Assembly (NCBI GenBank): GCA_900470095.1
Contig: UBZM01000017.1
Span: 56,110-120,109, forward strand
Direction: 5' to 3'
DNA: 64,000 bases
Origin: Hyphomicrobiales bacterium
Lineage (GTDB): Bacteria > Pseudomonadota > Alphaproteobacteria > Rhizobiales > Beijerinckiaceae
Part shown: positions 8,235 to 17,197 of the stretch, piece after piece
How positions within the stretch are numbered: the stretch's first letter is position 1
How the letters are laid out: each line of letters opens with the position of its first letter
Translations under genes and position numbers: made by a program
Notes under the pieces: generated by a model
Seen by the model: the letters and a program-made list of their open reading frames with translations, nothing else
Database searches by the model: none
Told to the model about the DNA's origin: nothing

Positions 8235-9848
8235 ATGGGAAACGCCAGCCGGGAGCAGAGCCAGGATATGGCCGCCACCGAATTGAACGCGTCGGATTTC
8301 GACGCCAAGGACGCGCGCATCACGCTGTTCCGGGGGCTGCTTCAGGCGGTTGCGCGGCGTGGCAAGGGCCGCGTCGCGCTCGAAGATCCGGAGCGCCAGC
8401 CGGTGACCTTCGGCCGGCTCGTTCTGGGAGCGCTGGTTCTCGGGCGAAAGCTCGCTTCGGGCACGGAGTTGGGGGAACGCGTCGGACTGATGCTGCCCAA
8501 TGTCCAGGGCATGGCGGTGACGCTGTTCGGGCTTTCGGCCTATGGCCGCGTGCCGGCGCTGCTGAACTTCACGGCAGGGGTGAAGAACCTGCGGGCGGCG
8601 GCCGAGCTGGCCGGCTTGAAGACGATCGTCACCTCGCGTCGCTTCGTCCACCAGGCCAAACTCGACGATGAGATCGCGGCGCTCGGCGAGGGCAGGCGGG
8701 TCGTCTATCTCGAGGATATCCGCCGGGAGTTGACCAGCTTCGACAAGATGCTGGCCGCGATCCAGAGCCTGGCGCCGGCATTTGCCCTGCGGGCCTATGA
8801 GGGGCGGCCGGATGATCCAGCCGTGGTGCTGTTCACCTCCGGCACCGAGGGCAAGCCAAAGGGCGTGGTGCTGAGCCACGCCAACCTGGTTTCGAATACC
8901 CGCCAGATCTTTGCGCTTGCGGCAGGCTTCCTCTCCGAGCGCGACATCGTCATGAATGCGTTGCCCGCCTTCCATTCCTTTGGCCTGACCGCGGGGCTGC
9001 TGATGCCGCTGCTGCACGGCATGAAGGTCGTGCTCTATCCGAGCCCACTTCATTACAAGCAGGTGCCGAAGCTGATCGGCGAGATGGGCTGCACTTTCCT
9101 GTTCTCGACCGACACGTTTCTGCAGGGCTATGCGCGCGCTGCCGATCCCGACGATCTGAAGAGCGTGCGCTACGTTGTGGCCGGAGCCGAGCGGGTGAAG
9201 CCGGAGACACGCGCGATGTGGCAGCCCTACGGCACCACCATCCTCGAAGGCTACGGCTGCACCGAATGTTCGCCGGTGCTCGCCTGCAACACTCCCGTCG
9301 CGACCCGCGAGGGCAGCGTCGGAAAACTCCTGCCCGGCATCGAGGCGCGGCTCGATCCGGTCGAGGGCATTCATCAAGGTGGGCGGCTGAATGTCCGCGG
9401 GCCGAATGTGATGCTGGGCTATCTCAGTGCTGACGAGCCCGGGCATGTCGTGCCGCCCGAAGGCGGTTGGCACGATACCGGCGATATCGTCGTGATCCAG
9501 GACGGCTTCGTCAGCATCCGCGGCAGGGCCAAGCGATTCGCCAAGCTCGGTGGCGAGATGGTTTCGCTGGCCGCGGTGGAATCAATGGTGGCGGTCCTCT
9601 GGCCGGGGTTCAACCATGTCGTCGTCGCGCTGCCGGATGTGCGCAAGGGCGAGCAACTCGTGCTGGTCACCGAAAAGCCTGATGCCGACAAGGCTGCGCT
9701 GCAGGAAACGGTGAAACAGCAGGGCTTTCCTGAACTGTGGACGCCGCGCGCCATTTTGGTCGCACGCGCGATTCCGGTGCTGGGCAACGGCAAGATCGAC
9801 TATGGTGCGACGCGCGAGCTTGCGTTGACGATGCGGGCGCTGCTGTGA
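8235..9848 (+). CDS. AMP-forming acyl-CoA/acyl-ACP synthetase (Aas-like)
   Basis: About 537 residues of the ANL adenylating superfamily. It carries the P-loop VLFTSGTEGKPKGVVLSH, the A5 motif EGYGCTECSP, the A7 motif GWHDTGDI, the hinge RAKRFAKLGGEM and the catalytic-lysine region NGKIDY. Overall it resembles the synthetase half of Aas (2-acylglycerophosphoethanolamine acyltransferase/acyl-ACP synthetase) more than FadD. That would fit reactivation of free fatty acids for lysophospholipid repair, but the acyltransferase half of Aas is absent. Start 8235 has GGTGGA upstream; the ATG at 8268 is an alternative. Upstream lies the hairpin cluster. Confidence 0.85.
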   Translation: MGNASREQSQDMAATELNASDFDAKDARITLFRGLLQAVARRGKGRVALEDPERQPVTFGRLVLGALVLGRKLASGTELGERVGLMLPNVQGMAVTLFGLSAYGRVPALLNFTAGVKNLRAAAELAGLKTIVTSRRFVHQAKLDDEIAALGEGRRVVYLEDIRRELTSFDKMLAAIQSLAPAFALRAYEGRPDDPAVVLFTSGTEGKPKGVVLSHANLVSNTRQIFALAAGFLSERDIVMNALPAFHSFGLTAGLLMPLLHGMKVVLYPSPLHYKQVPKLIGEMGCTFLFSTDTFLQGYARAADPDDLKSVRYVVAGAERVKPETRAMWQPYGTTILEGYGCTECSPVLACNTPVATREGSVGKLLPGIEARLDPVEGIHQGGRLNVRGPNVMLGYLSADEPGHVVPPEGGWHDTGDIVVIQDGFVSIRGRAKRFAKLGGEMVSLAAVESMVAVLWPGFNHVVVALPDVRKGEQLVLVTEKPDADKAALQETVKQQGFPELWTPRAILVARAIPVLGNGKIDYGATRELALTMRALL

Positions 9849-9878
9849 CGCCATAATTCTACGGTTAATGCCCGAGTC

Positions 9879-10541
9879 ATGATCATGACGGCCGCCTCTT
9901 CCCTTGCCGCAACAATGCGCGTCGTAGCGCTTCTGCCGGCTCTGTCCTTCGCGGGCCCCGCCAATCTCGCGGCGCAGGCGCCGAGCCAGACCTACGAGCG
10001 GCGCGACGAATGCATCGAGGCGGGACGGCTCACCGCTGCGCAATGCGATTTCGCCTATCGCAATGCCCGGGCCGAATTCGAGGAGAAGGCGCCACGCTAC
10101 GCGTCGCGCGCGCTATGCGAGCGCAGCCACAAGCGCTGCGGTGCACAGGTTTCCTCCACGGGCGGCTGGGACTCCTTCGGCCGCGGCGGCGCGACCTATG
10201 TGCCGCGCTTCACCGGTGTCCGCGTCACGGGTGAGGGAACTGCGAGCCGTGCTCTACCCGTGGTCGAGGGCGCGACGAAGATCGCCTTCACCGGCCGCTC
10301 GATCACGACACTTGAGGACAAGATTGGTGGGAGGCGTGGCGTCATCGGCCAGGCCAGCTCGATTGGGAGAGGCGGGCGCGGCCACGATCCGCAAGAGAGC
10401 GGCCCCTATGTTAAGCGCGGCGACCGCGACGACACCGTGCGCGTGCCGATGGAGCAGAAGCGCATCGGCTCCGATGTCGCGCCGGGGCTCTATGTCGATC
10501 CCGATGGCGTCGAGTGGTACAAGCCCGCCCGCCGGCATTGA
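9879..10541 (+). CDS. Secreted DUF1190-like protein
   Basis: 220 residues with an N-terminal signal peptide (ATMRVVALLPALSFAGPANLAAQA). A cysteine-containing segment then follows the DUF1190 pattern: YERRDECIEAGRL..AAQCDFAYRNA and later ALCERSHKRCG, four cysteines probably in two disulfides. The remainder is low-complexity, glycine- and arginine-rich. DUF1190 proteins (YgiB-type) are periplasmic or lipoproteins of unknown function often linked to envelope stress. Two ATGs six bases apart could start it. It reads away from the synthetase, 30 bp downstream, and could be co-transcribed. Confidence 0.7.
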   Translation: MIMTAASSLAATMRVVALLPALSFAGPANLAAQAPSQTYERRDECIEAGRLTAAQCDFAYRNARAEFEEKAPRYASRALCERSHKRCGAQVSSTGGWDSFGRGGATYVPRFTGVRVTGEGTASRALPVVEGATKIAFTGRSITTLEDKIGGRRGVIGQASSIGRGGRGHDPQESGPYVKRGDRDDTVRVPMEQKRIGSDVAPGLYVDPDGVEWYKPARRH

Positions 10542-10584
10542 GGCGCTTGCGCCCGCCGTCGGCTGTCGCTAGGGCTGCGTCCAC

Positions 10585-10670
10585 GCGGACGTGGCGAAAC
10601 TGGTAGACGCACGAGACTTAAAATCTTGCGCCCTAAAGGCTTGCGGGTTCGAGTCCCGCCGTCCGCACCA
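10585..10670 (+). tRNA. tRNA-Leu (anticodon TAA)
   Basis: Acceptor arms GCGGACG/CGTCCGC pair, the D-arm TGGCGAAACTGGTAGACGC is typical for leucine tRNAs, the anticodon loop is CTTAAAA, and a class II variable arm is present. The T-arm GCGGGTTCGAGTCCCGC is perfect and CCA is encoded at 10668-10670. Confidence 0.97.
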
Positions 10671-10696
10671 CGACAATCTTGCTGCGATTGCTCGGG

Positions 10697-11308
10697 TCAG
10701 CCGCGCGGCTCGCGGCGAAAGATCACGCTCAGATTGTTTGCCGGCATCTCGGTTACGCCCGGCACGCCAAATCCTGCCAGTTCCGCCAGTGCGATGACAT
10801 CGTCGAGTTCGCGCAGGCCCCATTCGGCGTTGCGCAAGCGCAGGCTTTCATCGAAGGCGAGGTTGCTCGGCTCGAGGGCGCGCCCAGGCCGGCGATAGGG
10901 GCCGTAGAGATAGAGCGGAGCGCCTGCCGGCAGCAGCTTGCCGGCCTGCGTCAGCAGCCCCCGCGTCGCGGCCCAGGGCGAGATGTGGATCATGTTGATG
11001 CAGATGATGGCATCGGCGGAGCGGACCGGCCATTCGGCCGCTGCGGCATCGAGCTGAACGGGCGGACGAATATTGGCGAGCCTGCTTTCCCTGATCCAGG
11101 CCGCAGTACTGATGAGTGCATCCTGATCAGGGTCGGAGGGCTGGAAGGTCAGTGCGGGCAGGGCGGCCGCGAAATGGCTGACATGCTCGCCCGAGCCGCT
11201 GGCGATCTCCAGGACCAGGCCTTTGGCGGGAAGGATTTTGCGCAGGATGTCGAGGATCGGCTCACGATTGCGCAGTGCCGCGGGGGCGAAGAGGCGTGGA
11301 TCAGTCAT
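10697..11308 (-). CDS. DUF938 class I SAM-dependent methyltransferase
   Basis: 203 residues. The N-terminus RLFAPAALRNREPILDILR and the glycine-rich SAM motif VLEIASGSGEHVSHFA are diagnostic for the DUF938 family. The acidic post-I motif QPSDPDQDAL and motif IICINMIHISPW follow in order. The substrate is unknown; the family has a Rossmann-fold methyltransferase structure, and eukaryotic relatives are METTL26-like. It converges on the tRNA-Leu gene and is divergent from the CNNM transporter gene, with 225 bp between starts. Confidence 0.88.
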   Translation of the reverse strand: MTDPRLFAPAALRNREPILDILRKILPAKGLVLEIASGSGEHVSHFAAALPALTFQPSDPDQDALISTAAWIRESRLANIRPPVQLDAAAAEWPVRSADAIICINMIHISPWAATRGLLTQAGKLLPAGAPLYLYGPYRRPGRALEPSNLAFDESLRLRNAEWGLRELDDVIALAELAGFGVPGVTEMPANNLSVIFRREPRG

Positions 11309-11533
11309 GGGTCGCGGCTTGCTCCGGAAGTATCGATGTGGTCATCGAAAGCCAGGTAGAAAATTCATCTGACCTATCCTTGGCTACAGTTAAGGCACGG
11401 AGCTTCTTCACGCCCGCCAAAATTTCGCCATCACAAACTTCAAGCTTACCCATCGCCAAGTCGTCGCGATGCGCTATAAGGAGCCCGAAAGCAGGCCGAT
11501 TTTGAGTGCGGCCCTGCATGCTGCGGGCGGGTT

Positions 11534-12811
11534 TTGTTAACCGAGATCCTGATTGTCGTCGCGTTGACCGTCATTAACGGTCTTCTCGCCATGTCCGAAC
11601 TCGCAGTGGTCTCCTCCCGTCCGGCACGGCTCAAGGTTCTCAGCGATCAAGGCAGCAAGGGTGCTGCGACGGCGATACGCCTCGCCGAGCATCCCGGTCG
11701 TTTCCTTTCGACGGTACAGATCGGTATCACGCTGGTCGGCGTCCTGTCCGGCGCTTTCTCCGGCGCGACGCTGGGTGCGCGCCTGTCGCAATGGTTGATG
11801 GAGCAAGGGTTCTCCAACGCTGTCTCCGATGGCCTTGGCGTCGGGACGGTCGTCGTTGCTATTACCTATCTCTCGCTGATCATTGGCGAACTGGTGCCGA
11901 AGCAGATCGCCTTGCGTGATCCCGAGCGGGTGGCGGCGCGCATTGCGCCGATGATGTCCTTCCTGTCGCGCATCGGTGCGCCGCTGGTCTTCCTGCTCGA
12001 TATCTCCGGCAAGGCCGTACTGGCGCTGCTCGGCCAGAAGGGTGAGTCGGAAGAGCGGGTGACCGAGGAAGAGGTCCGCACCATCATTGCCGAGGCCGAA
12101 ACCGCCGGCGTGCTGGAACGCGACGAGCGCGAGATGATCTCGGGCGTCATGCGCCTTGCCGATCGCTCGGCCCGCGCGCTGATGACGCCGCGCCGCGAGG
12201 TCGAGGTCATCGATCTCTCCGATACGGCCGATGAGATCCGCGCGCAGGTTCGTGCCTCCAAGCGCTCGCGGCTCCCGGTTCAGGATGGCGAATCCGACGC
12301 GATCGTCGGCGTTATAGTAGTCAAGGACACGGTCGATTTCCTGTCCACCGGCAGCACCGAGGATCTGCGCGCCCTGGTGCAGGAAGCGCCGGTGGTGATG
12401 GACACCGCCAATGCCCTGCTCGTGCTGCGGGAAATCAAGGCCTCACGCGTGCATATGGCGCTGGTCTTCGACGAGTACGGCCATTTTGAAGGCATCATCA
12501 CTCCCGGCGATGTGCTGGAAGCGATCACTGGCGTCTTCCAGGAGGAGGATGAGGACGAGCCGCCGATCGTCACACGCGCCGACGGCTCCTATCTCGTTGC
12601 AGGCTGGATGCAGGTGGACGAATTCTCGCACGAGCTCGGCATCCACATTCCGCGCGATGCCGATTTCCAGACGGTTGCCGGCTTCATCCTGGCCGAACTC
12701 AACCATCTGCCCAATGTCGGAGAGTTCTTCGAGAAGGGGCATTGGCGCTTCGAGGTGGTCGATCTCGATGGACGCCGCATCGACAAGGTGCTGGTGAGCC
12801 GGCTGGATTGA
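11534..12811 (+). CDS. CNNM/CorC-type transporter (hemolysin-family membrane protein)
   Basis: 425 residues in the canonical order: DUF21/CNNM membrane domain (residues 1-190, four hydrophobic segments), two CBS domains (about 205-325) and a C-terminal CorC_HlyC domain (about 340-425). Motifs include NGLLAMSELAVVSSRPARL, FLSTVQIGITLVGVLSGAFSG and the CBS-linker LMTPRREV. Members are implicated in Mg2+/Co2+ homeostasis or efflux; the haemolysin name is historical. The start is a TTG at 11534, because the protein aligns with the family from LTEILIVV and no ATG is in frame nearby. It is probably monocistronic. Confidence 0.92.
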   Translation: MLTEILIVVALTVINGLLAMSELAVVSSRPARLKVLSDQGSKGAATAIRLAEHPGRFLSTVQIGITLVGVLSGAFSGATLGARLSQWLMEQGFSNAVSDGLGVGTVVVAITYLSLIIGELVPKQIALRDPERVAARIAPMMSFLSRIGAPLVFLLDISGKAVLALLGQKGESEERVTEEEVRTIIAEAETAGVLERDEREMISGVMRLADRSARALMTPRREVEVIDLSDTADEIRAQVRASKRSRLPVQDGESDAIVGVIVVKDTVDFLSTGSTEDLRALVQEAPVVMDTANALLVLREIKASRVHMALVFDEYGHFEGIITPGDVLEAITGVFQEEDEDEPPIVTRADGSYLVAGWMQVDEFSHELGIHIPRDADFQTVAGFILAELNHLPNVGEFFEKGHWRFEVVDLDGRRIDKVLVSRLD

Positions 12812-12987
12812 GCACTTCCTCTGGCCTTGCGCCGGCATGTCCGGTGCGAGGTGAGAAAGCTCGAAATCGTAATTGACCCTGCCGGAGCAGCCGTGGTCTA
12901 ATCCTGGTCAAGGGGTTTCTCGCGACGACCCCGTGAGGCGTCAGCCCAAGGATCGCGTCCGTTTTCCTCACTCAGGGATGGACGCTC

Positions 12988-13806
12988 ATGTCTTCCAGCA
13001 CACAGATCACCACATCCCAATTGTCCCGGCTCATCGGCCTGCCCGATGCGCCTGCGATCGTCGATGTCCGCATCCCCGATGATTTCGGGGCGAGCCCCTA
13101 TCTTCTGCCGGCCTCTGTCCTGCACGACTATCGGACTGTCGGCGACTGGGCCTCGTCCTATCGGGGCCGGCACGTCATCGTCCTGTGCCAGAGCGGCCAG
13201 AAGCTGAGCGAGGGCGTCGCTGCCTGGCTCAGGCATGAGGGCATCACCGCCGAAACGCTCGAGGGGGGCTACGGGGCCTGGCAACAAGCCAAGGGGCTCG
13301 TTGTCTCGCATGCAAAGATCCCGACGCGGAACGGGGCCGGCGCGACCGTCTGGGTGACGCGCGCGCGTCCCAAGGTCGACCGCATCGCGTGCCCCTGGCT
13401 GATTCGCCGCTTCGTCGATCCGAAAGCCGTGTTCCTGTTCGTGGCCCCTTCAGAAGTCGTGGCGGTGGCCGATCGCTTCCAGGCCGTTCCCTTCGATATA
13501 GACGGCGTATTCTGGAGCCATCGCGGCGAGCGTTGCAGCTTTGACATCATGCTGAAGGAGTTTGGCCTCACCTCGGCAGTGCTGGATCGTCTCGCCACGA
13601 TCGTGCGCGCCGCGGATACGGCGCGGCTCGAGCTGGTGCCGGAAGCCGCCGGTTTCCTGGCTGCCTCGCTCGGGCTATCGCGCATGTTCAAAGACGATTT
13701 GGAACAACTCGATGCCGGCATGCTGCTCTATGACGCTTTCTATCGCTGGTGCCGCGATGCGACCGACGAAACCCATAACTGGCCGTCCCCGATGAGCAGG
13801 ACCTGA
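12988..13806 (+). CDS. Rhodanese-ChrB fusion, chromate resistance protein
   Basis: 272 residues in two domains. Residues 8-108 are a rhodanese domain with the active-site loop VLCQSGQKLS (nucleophilic cysteine). Residues 118-270 are a Chrome_Resist (ChrB C-terminal) domain with RIACPWLIRRFVDP and FWSHRGERCSFD. ChrB proteins regulate, or are needed for, chromate efflux. Here the usual N-terminal ChrB part is replaced by a sulfurtransferase-like domain. The gene starts after GGATGGACGCTC, ends nine bases before chrA and is almost certainly co-transcribed with it. A redox or thiol function of the rhodanese part is inference. Confidence 0.9.
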   Translation: MSSSTQITTSQLSRLIGLPDAPAIVDVRIPDDFGASPYLLPASVLHDYRTVGDWASSYRGRHVIVLCQSGQKLSEGVAAWLRHEGITAETLEGGYGAWQQAKGLVVSHAKIPTRNGAGATVWVTRARPKVDRIACPWLIRRFVDPKAVFLFVAPSEVVAVADRFQAVPFDIDGVFWSHRGERCSFDIMLKEFGLTSAVLDRLATIVRAADTARLELVPEAAGFLAASLGLSRMFKDDLEQLDAGMLLYDAFYRWCRDATDETHNWPSPMSRT

Positions 13807-13815
13807 GGGGCGGCC

Positions 13816-15210
13816 ATGACTATCGCAACGACGGACAAGGTAGCGCCAGCTGTGGCGGGCATGCCGACGCTCGGTGAAGCAACGAGGGTGTGGGCCAGGA
13901 TCGGGCTCCTGAGCTTCGGCGGCCCGGCCGGGCAGATCGCGCTGATGCACAAGGAACTGGTCGAGGAGCGGCGCTGGATCGGTGAGCAGCGCTTTCTGCA
14001 CGCGCTCAATTATTGCATGCTCTTGCCCGGCCCCGAGGCGCAGCAGCTTGCCATCTATATCGGCTGGCTGATGCACCGGACGCTGGGTGGCCTGATCGCC
14101 GGGCTGCTCTTCATCCTGCCTGGCGCTCTGGTGATGCTGGGACTGAGCACCCTCTATGTTCTCTATCGCCAGGTACCGCTGATCGATGGCCTCTTCTTCG
14201 GTGTGAAGGCAGCGGTGCTTGCCGTCGTTATCGAGGCCGGCATGAGGATCAGCCGACGCGCACTGAAGAACCGCGCAATGGCGGGCATCGCGATCGCCGC
14301 ATTCATCGCGATCTATCTGGTCCGGCTGCCATTTCCGCTGATCATCACGGTGGCCGGGCTCATCGGCTGGCTCGGTCATCGCTGGCGCCCGGACAGCTTT
14401 GGCGGCAACGGGCATGGCAAGACAGGCGGCCCCGACATGATGGGGCTTGTCGATCTGATGTTCGAGCGCGGCGAGATGGCCCATGTCAGACCGTCGCGCG
14501 GGAGAGCGTTCCGCACGCTCGCGATCTGGCTGCCGCTTTGGCTAGGGCCCGTTGGGGTTCTCTGGTTGCTCACCGGGGCTGACAGCGTCTGGACCCAGAT
14601 CGGCAGTTTCTTCAGCGCCATGGCAGTGGTTACATTCGGCGGGGCCTATGCCGTTCTGGCCTATGTGGCGCAGGCCGCGGTCGAGACCTATGGCTGGCTT
14701 GCGGCAGGCGAGATGGTCGATGGGCTCGGCCTTGCCGAGACGACACCCGGGCCGCTGATCCTGGTGCTGCAATTCACCGGCTTCCTTGCCGGCTTCCGCG
14801 CCCCAGGCAGCCTTCCGCCGATCCTGGCCGGGGGCATGGGCGCGCTACTGACGCTTTGGGTGACGTTTGCGCCCTGTTTCCTCTGGATCTTCCTGGGCGC
14901 GCCCTATGTCGAGGCACTGCGGGGAAACAGGGGGCTCTCGGCGGTATTGAGCGCGATCACGGCCGCCGTCGTCGGCGTGATCGCGAACCTCGCGCTTTGG
15001 TTCGGGCTACATGTCCTGTTCCGCGAAATCCGGCGCGTGGAGCTGCTTGGCCTCGCGCCCGACCTGCCGGTCTTGGCGTCGCTCGACTGGCGCGCAGCCG
15101 TGCTCGCGGTGGCCGCGATGATTGCGATGCTGCGCTTCAAGGTCGGGATGATCCCGACGCTCGCGGCCTGCGCCGCAGCCGGTCTCCTGCTCTCGCGCCT
15201 GCCTGCCTGA
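13816..15210 (+). CDS. chrA: Chromate transporter
   Basis: 464 residues of the long-chain CHR family: two homologous halves of about five to six membrane segments each. The first half has GLLSFGGPAGQIALMHKELV and LPGPEAQQLAIYIG; the second has VVTFGGAYAVLAYVAQ and GLAETTPGPLILVLQFTGF. ChrA exports chromate, probably in exchange for or with a proton, lowering cytoplasmic Cr(VI). A GGGGCGGCC ribosome site precedes the ATG. It follows the rhodanese-ChrB gene directly, making a two-gene chromate resistance operon. Confidence 0.95.
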   Translation: MTIATTDKVAPAVAGMPTLGEATRVWARIGLLSFGGPAGQIALMHKELVEERRWIGEQRFLHALNYCMLLPGPEAQQLAIYIGWLMHRTLGGLIAGLLFILPGALVMLGLSTLYVLYRQVPLIDGLFFGVKAAVLAVVIEAGMRISRRALKNRAMAGIAIAAFIAIYLVRLPFPLIITVAGLIGWLGHRWRPDSFGGNGHGKTGGPDMMGLVDLMFERGEMAHVRPSRGRAFRTLAIWLPLWLGPVGVLWLLTGADSVWTQIGSFFSAMAVVTFGGAYAVLAYVAQAAVETYGWLAAGEMVDGLGLAETTPGPLILVLQFTGFLAGFRAPGSLPPILAGGMGALLTLWVTFAPCFLWIFLGAPYVEALRGNRGLSAVLSAITAAVVGVIANLALWFGLHVLFREIRRVELLGLAPDLPVLASLDWRAAVLAVAAMIAMLRFKVGMIPTLAACAAAGLLLSRLPA

Positions 15211-15218
15211 GGGGCTTG

Positions 15219-15536
15219 TCAGCGCCTCGGCGGCTCGCCGGGCTCAATGATGCGATACTCGGCATCGATGACCTCGACGCGCGAGCTGCTGGGACGGACC
15301 GGTGCAAAGGGATCGCGCTGATCGAATCCGGCCGCCTTCAGCTTGCTCTTCAGGCGCCAGGCCGCGATCGCGCCGGCAGCAAGCACGACGGGGATGAGGA
15401 TCAGGGCGAGACTTGCTGCGAGGAGGAACAGCGTCACGCCAAGAACGAGGCTTGCTGCCATGGTCAGCCAGGAGGCCCAGCGCGGCATGCGGGTCCTCTG
15501 GCCGGCGAGCTGCTCGTAGAGATTGACGCGGATCAT
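15219..15536 (-). CDS. Small membrane protein, function unknown
   Basis: 105 residues. The N-terminus IRVNLYEQLAGQRTRMP is followed by two hydrophobic segments (SWLTMAASLVLGVTLFLLAA and ALILIPVVLAAGAIAAW), then a charged tail with VEVIDAEYRIIEP. Such a tail is often seen in small alphaproteobacterial membrane proteins of unknown role. ATG 15536 is preceded by AATGGAGACCAC, a good ribosome site; an upstream ATG at 15587 lacks one. It is convergent with chrA and 63 bp downstream of the monooxygenase gene's stop codon on the same strand. Confidence 0.7.
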   Translation of the reverse strand: MIRVNLYEQLAGQRTRMPRWASWLTMAASLVLGVTLFLLAASLALILIPVVLAAGAIAAWRLKSKLKAAGFDQRDPFAPVRPSSSRVEVIDAEYRIIEPGEPPRR

Positions 15537-15599
15537 GTGGTCTCCATTCGATGGGTCCACATGAGAGATAGGAAGTGAATGCGGCAAAGGCGAGATGCC

Positions 15600-16802
15600 C
15601 TAGGCTTGCAATCGCCAATCGTAGAGCCAATCGAGACGATGGCGCATACCCTCAGGCCCAAGGCGGCGCATCGCAAAGTTGCGCGCGATATTCCAGGGCC
15701 ATTCCAAATGATAGGCCCGGCCGTTGCTGCGGCTCGTGGCCTGAACGCGCCTGGCACGGTCCTGCCGAGCCGTGGCATAGGCTGCGAATGCTGCCGGTAG
15801 CGCTGCCGCGCCGCCCTGCTGGAGATGAACCGTCAGTTGCTGCGCGAGGACGGCGGCGTCCTCGATCGCCAGTGCGGCACCTTGCGCCATGAAGGGCAGG
15901 ACCGGATGGGCGGCATCGCCGAGCAAGGCGATGCGCCCCTGCGCCATCGCTGCGGGCGCCCGGTCGAAGAGCGACCAGACCAGCCAGTGTGGCGCCGCTG
16001 TTGCAAGCTTGTGCAGCACGGGCTCGGCCTTGGTGAGATGCGCGGCAAGTTGACCGGGCTCACCGACGCGGGACCAGCCCTCACGGGCCTCCTTCGCTTC
16101 GCGAATGACGACGAGATTGGTCTCGCGACCACCGGAGACAGGGTAATGCACGGCATGGCGGCCGGAGCCGAGATGAAGGGTCACGATGCCCGGCGCGGCG
16201 CGGCCGCTGGCGTTCGGTACCAGGGTCCGCCAGGCTTCATAGCCGGTGAAGACCGGCGGAGCAGCGTCGCCGATCAGTTCGCGGCTGCGCGACCAGAGCC
16301 CGTCGGCGCCGACCAGCGCCAGAGCCGAAATGGATTCCATCTGGCCGGCTTCGGTCGCGAGCGTCGCAGTGATGCCGTCTGCGTTCTCGGCGATGTCCCG
16401 CAGGCCGCGGCCGACGATCAGCCGGATGCCGGGCAGGGAACGGGCGGCATCGAGCAGCAGAGTGTGCAGGTCAGTTCGACGTATGGTGCGGAAGGGGGGG
16501 GCGGCACCGGCGGTGGTCATCGGCATTTCAGCCAGCCGAGAACCATCCTGCCAGCGCCGGACAACAAGGCGTTCGGCAACCACAGAGGCGCGCTTAACGG
16601 CCAGGCCGAGATCGAGAGCTTCGAGAACATGCCCGGCATTTGGCGAAAGCTGGATGCCCGCACCGGTCTCGCCGAAGCCGGTGCGCTTTTCCGCGACCGT
16701 CACGGAGAAGCCGCGCCGCGCCAGTGCAATGGCGGCTGTAAGCCCGCCGATGCCGGAGCCGGCGATCAGGATATGGGGAGCGGCCACGACTGTCTTCGGC
16801 AA
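15600..16802 (-). CDS. FAD-dependent monooxygenase (salicylate hydroxylase-like)
   Basis: About 400 residues of class A flavoprotein monooxygenase. The N-terminal dinucleotide-binding motif ILIAGSGIGGLTAAIALARR, the DG motif LVGADGLWSRSR and the GD motif IALLGDAAHPVLPFMAQG are intact and correctly spaced. Relatives hydroxylate aromatic acids using NAD(P)H and O2; the true substrate is unknown. The start is uncertain: TTG at 16802 or GTG at 16787, both after the stop of the upstream zinc-finger gene, with no strong ribosome site. The gap to that gene is 70 bp and the two may be co-transcribed. Confidence 0.85.
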   Translation of the reverse strand: MPKTVVAAPHILIAGSGIGGLTAAIALARRGFSVTVAEKRTGFGETGAGIQLSPNAGHVLEALDLGLAVKRASVVAERLVVRRWQDGSRLAEMPMTTAGAAPPFRTIRRTDLHTLLLDAARSLPGIRLIVGRGLRDIAENADGITATLATEAGQMESISALALVGADGLWSRSRELIGDAAPPVFTGYEAWRTLVPNASGRAAPGIVTLHLGSGRHAVHYPVSGGRETNLVVIREAKEAREGWSRVGEPGQLAAHLTKAEPVLHKLATAAPHWLVWSLFDRAPAAMAQGRIALLGDAAHPVLPFMAQGAALAIEDAAVLAQQLTVHLQQGGAAALPAAFAAYATARQDRARRVQATSRSNGRAYHLEWPWNIARNFAMRRLGPEGMRHRLDWLYDWRLQA

Positions 16803-16872
16803 TTGGATGCGCCAGCAACCGGCACGACCGGTCGCGATGGGAAGCTGTGGGCGTCTTGAACGCCGGCGCCCG

Positions 16873-17124
16873 TCACGCTGCCTTGGCTGCCTCGTGATGG
16901 GCGCATTCCGGCGGGGTGCAGGCGCCTGCCGAGAGCGAGGGCTCGTATTTGAACAAGGTCGAGCAATAGGGGCAGATGATCTCGCCGTCCGAGCCCATGT
17001 CGAGGAAGACATGCGGGTGATCGAAGGGCGGCTTGGCCCCGATGCACATGAACTCCTTCGCGCCGACATGAATGACGGCAACGCCGGGCTGGTTATGGAA
17101 ATGCGGGATGCCCGTATCGGCCAT
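16873..17124 (-). CDS. Small zinc-finger (CHCC/NDUFS6-like) protein
   Basis: 83 residues. A conserved VIHVGAKEFMCIGAKPPFDHPHVFLDMG is followed by ICPYCSTLF, giving the C-H-C-C metal-ligand pattern of zinc-finger domains related to the NDUFS6 accessory subunit of respiratory complex I. The length is typical of the alphaproteobacterial stand-alone protein. It may assist complex I assembly in the cytoplasm, though its job in bacteria is not well defined. It lies between a DUF1624 gene and the monooxygenase, all on the minus strand. (Long motif split: AKEFMCIGAKPPFDHPH is residues 22-38.). Confidence 0.85.
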   Translation of the reverse strand: MADTGIPHFHNQPGVAVIHVGAKEFMCIGAKPPFDHPHVFLDMGSDGEIICPYCSTLFKYEPSLSAGACTPPECAHHEAAKAA

Positions 17125-17197
17125 GGATCATGCTCTTGCGTTGATTTGCCCCACCTCTAACCCGTCACGCCGGCCTGCGCCAGTGTGCGCAAGCGCC

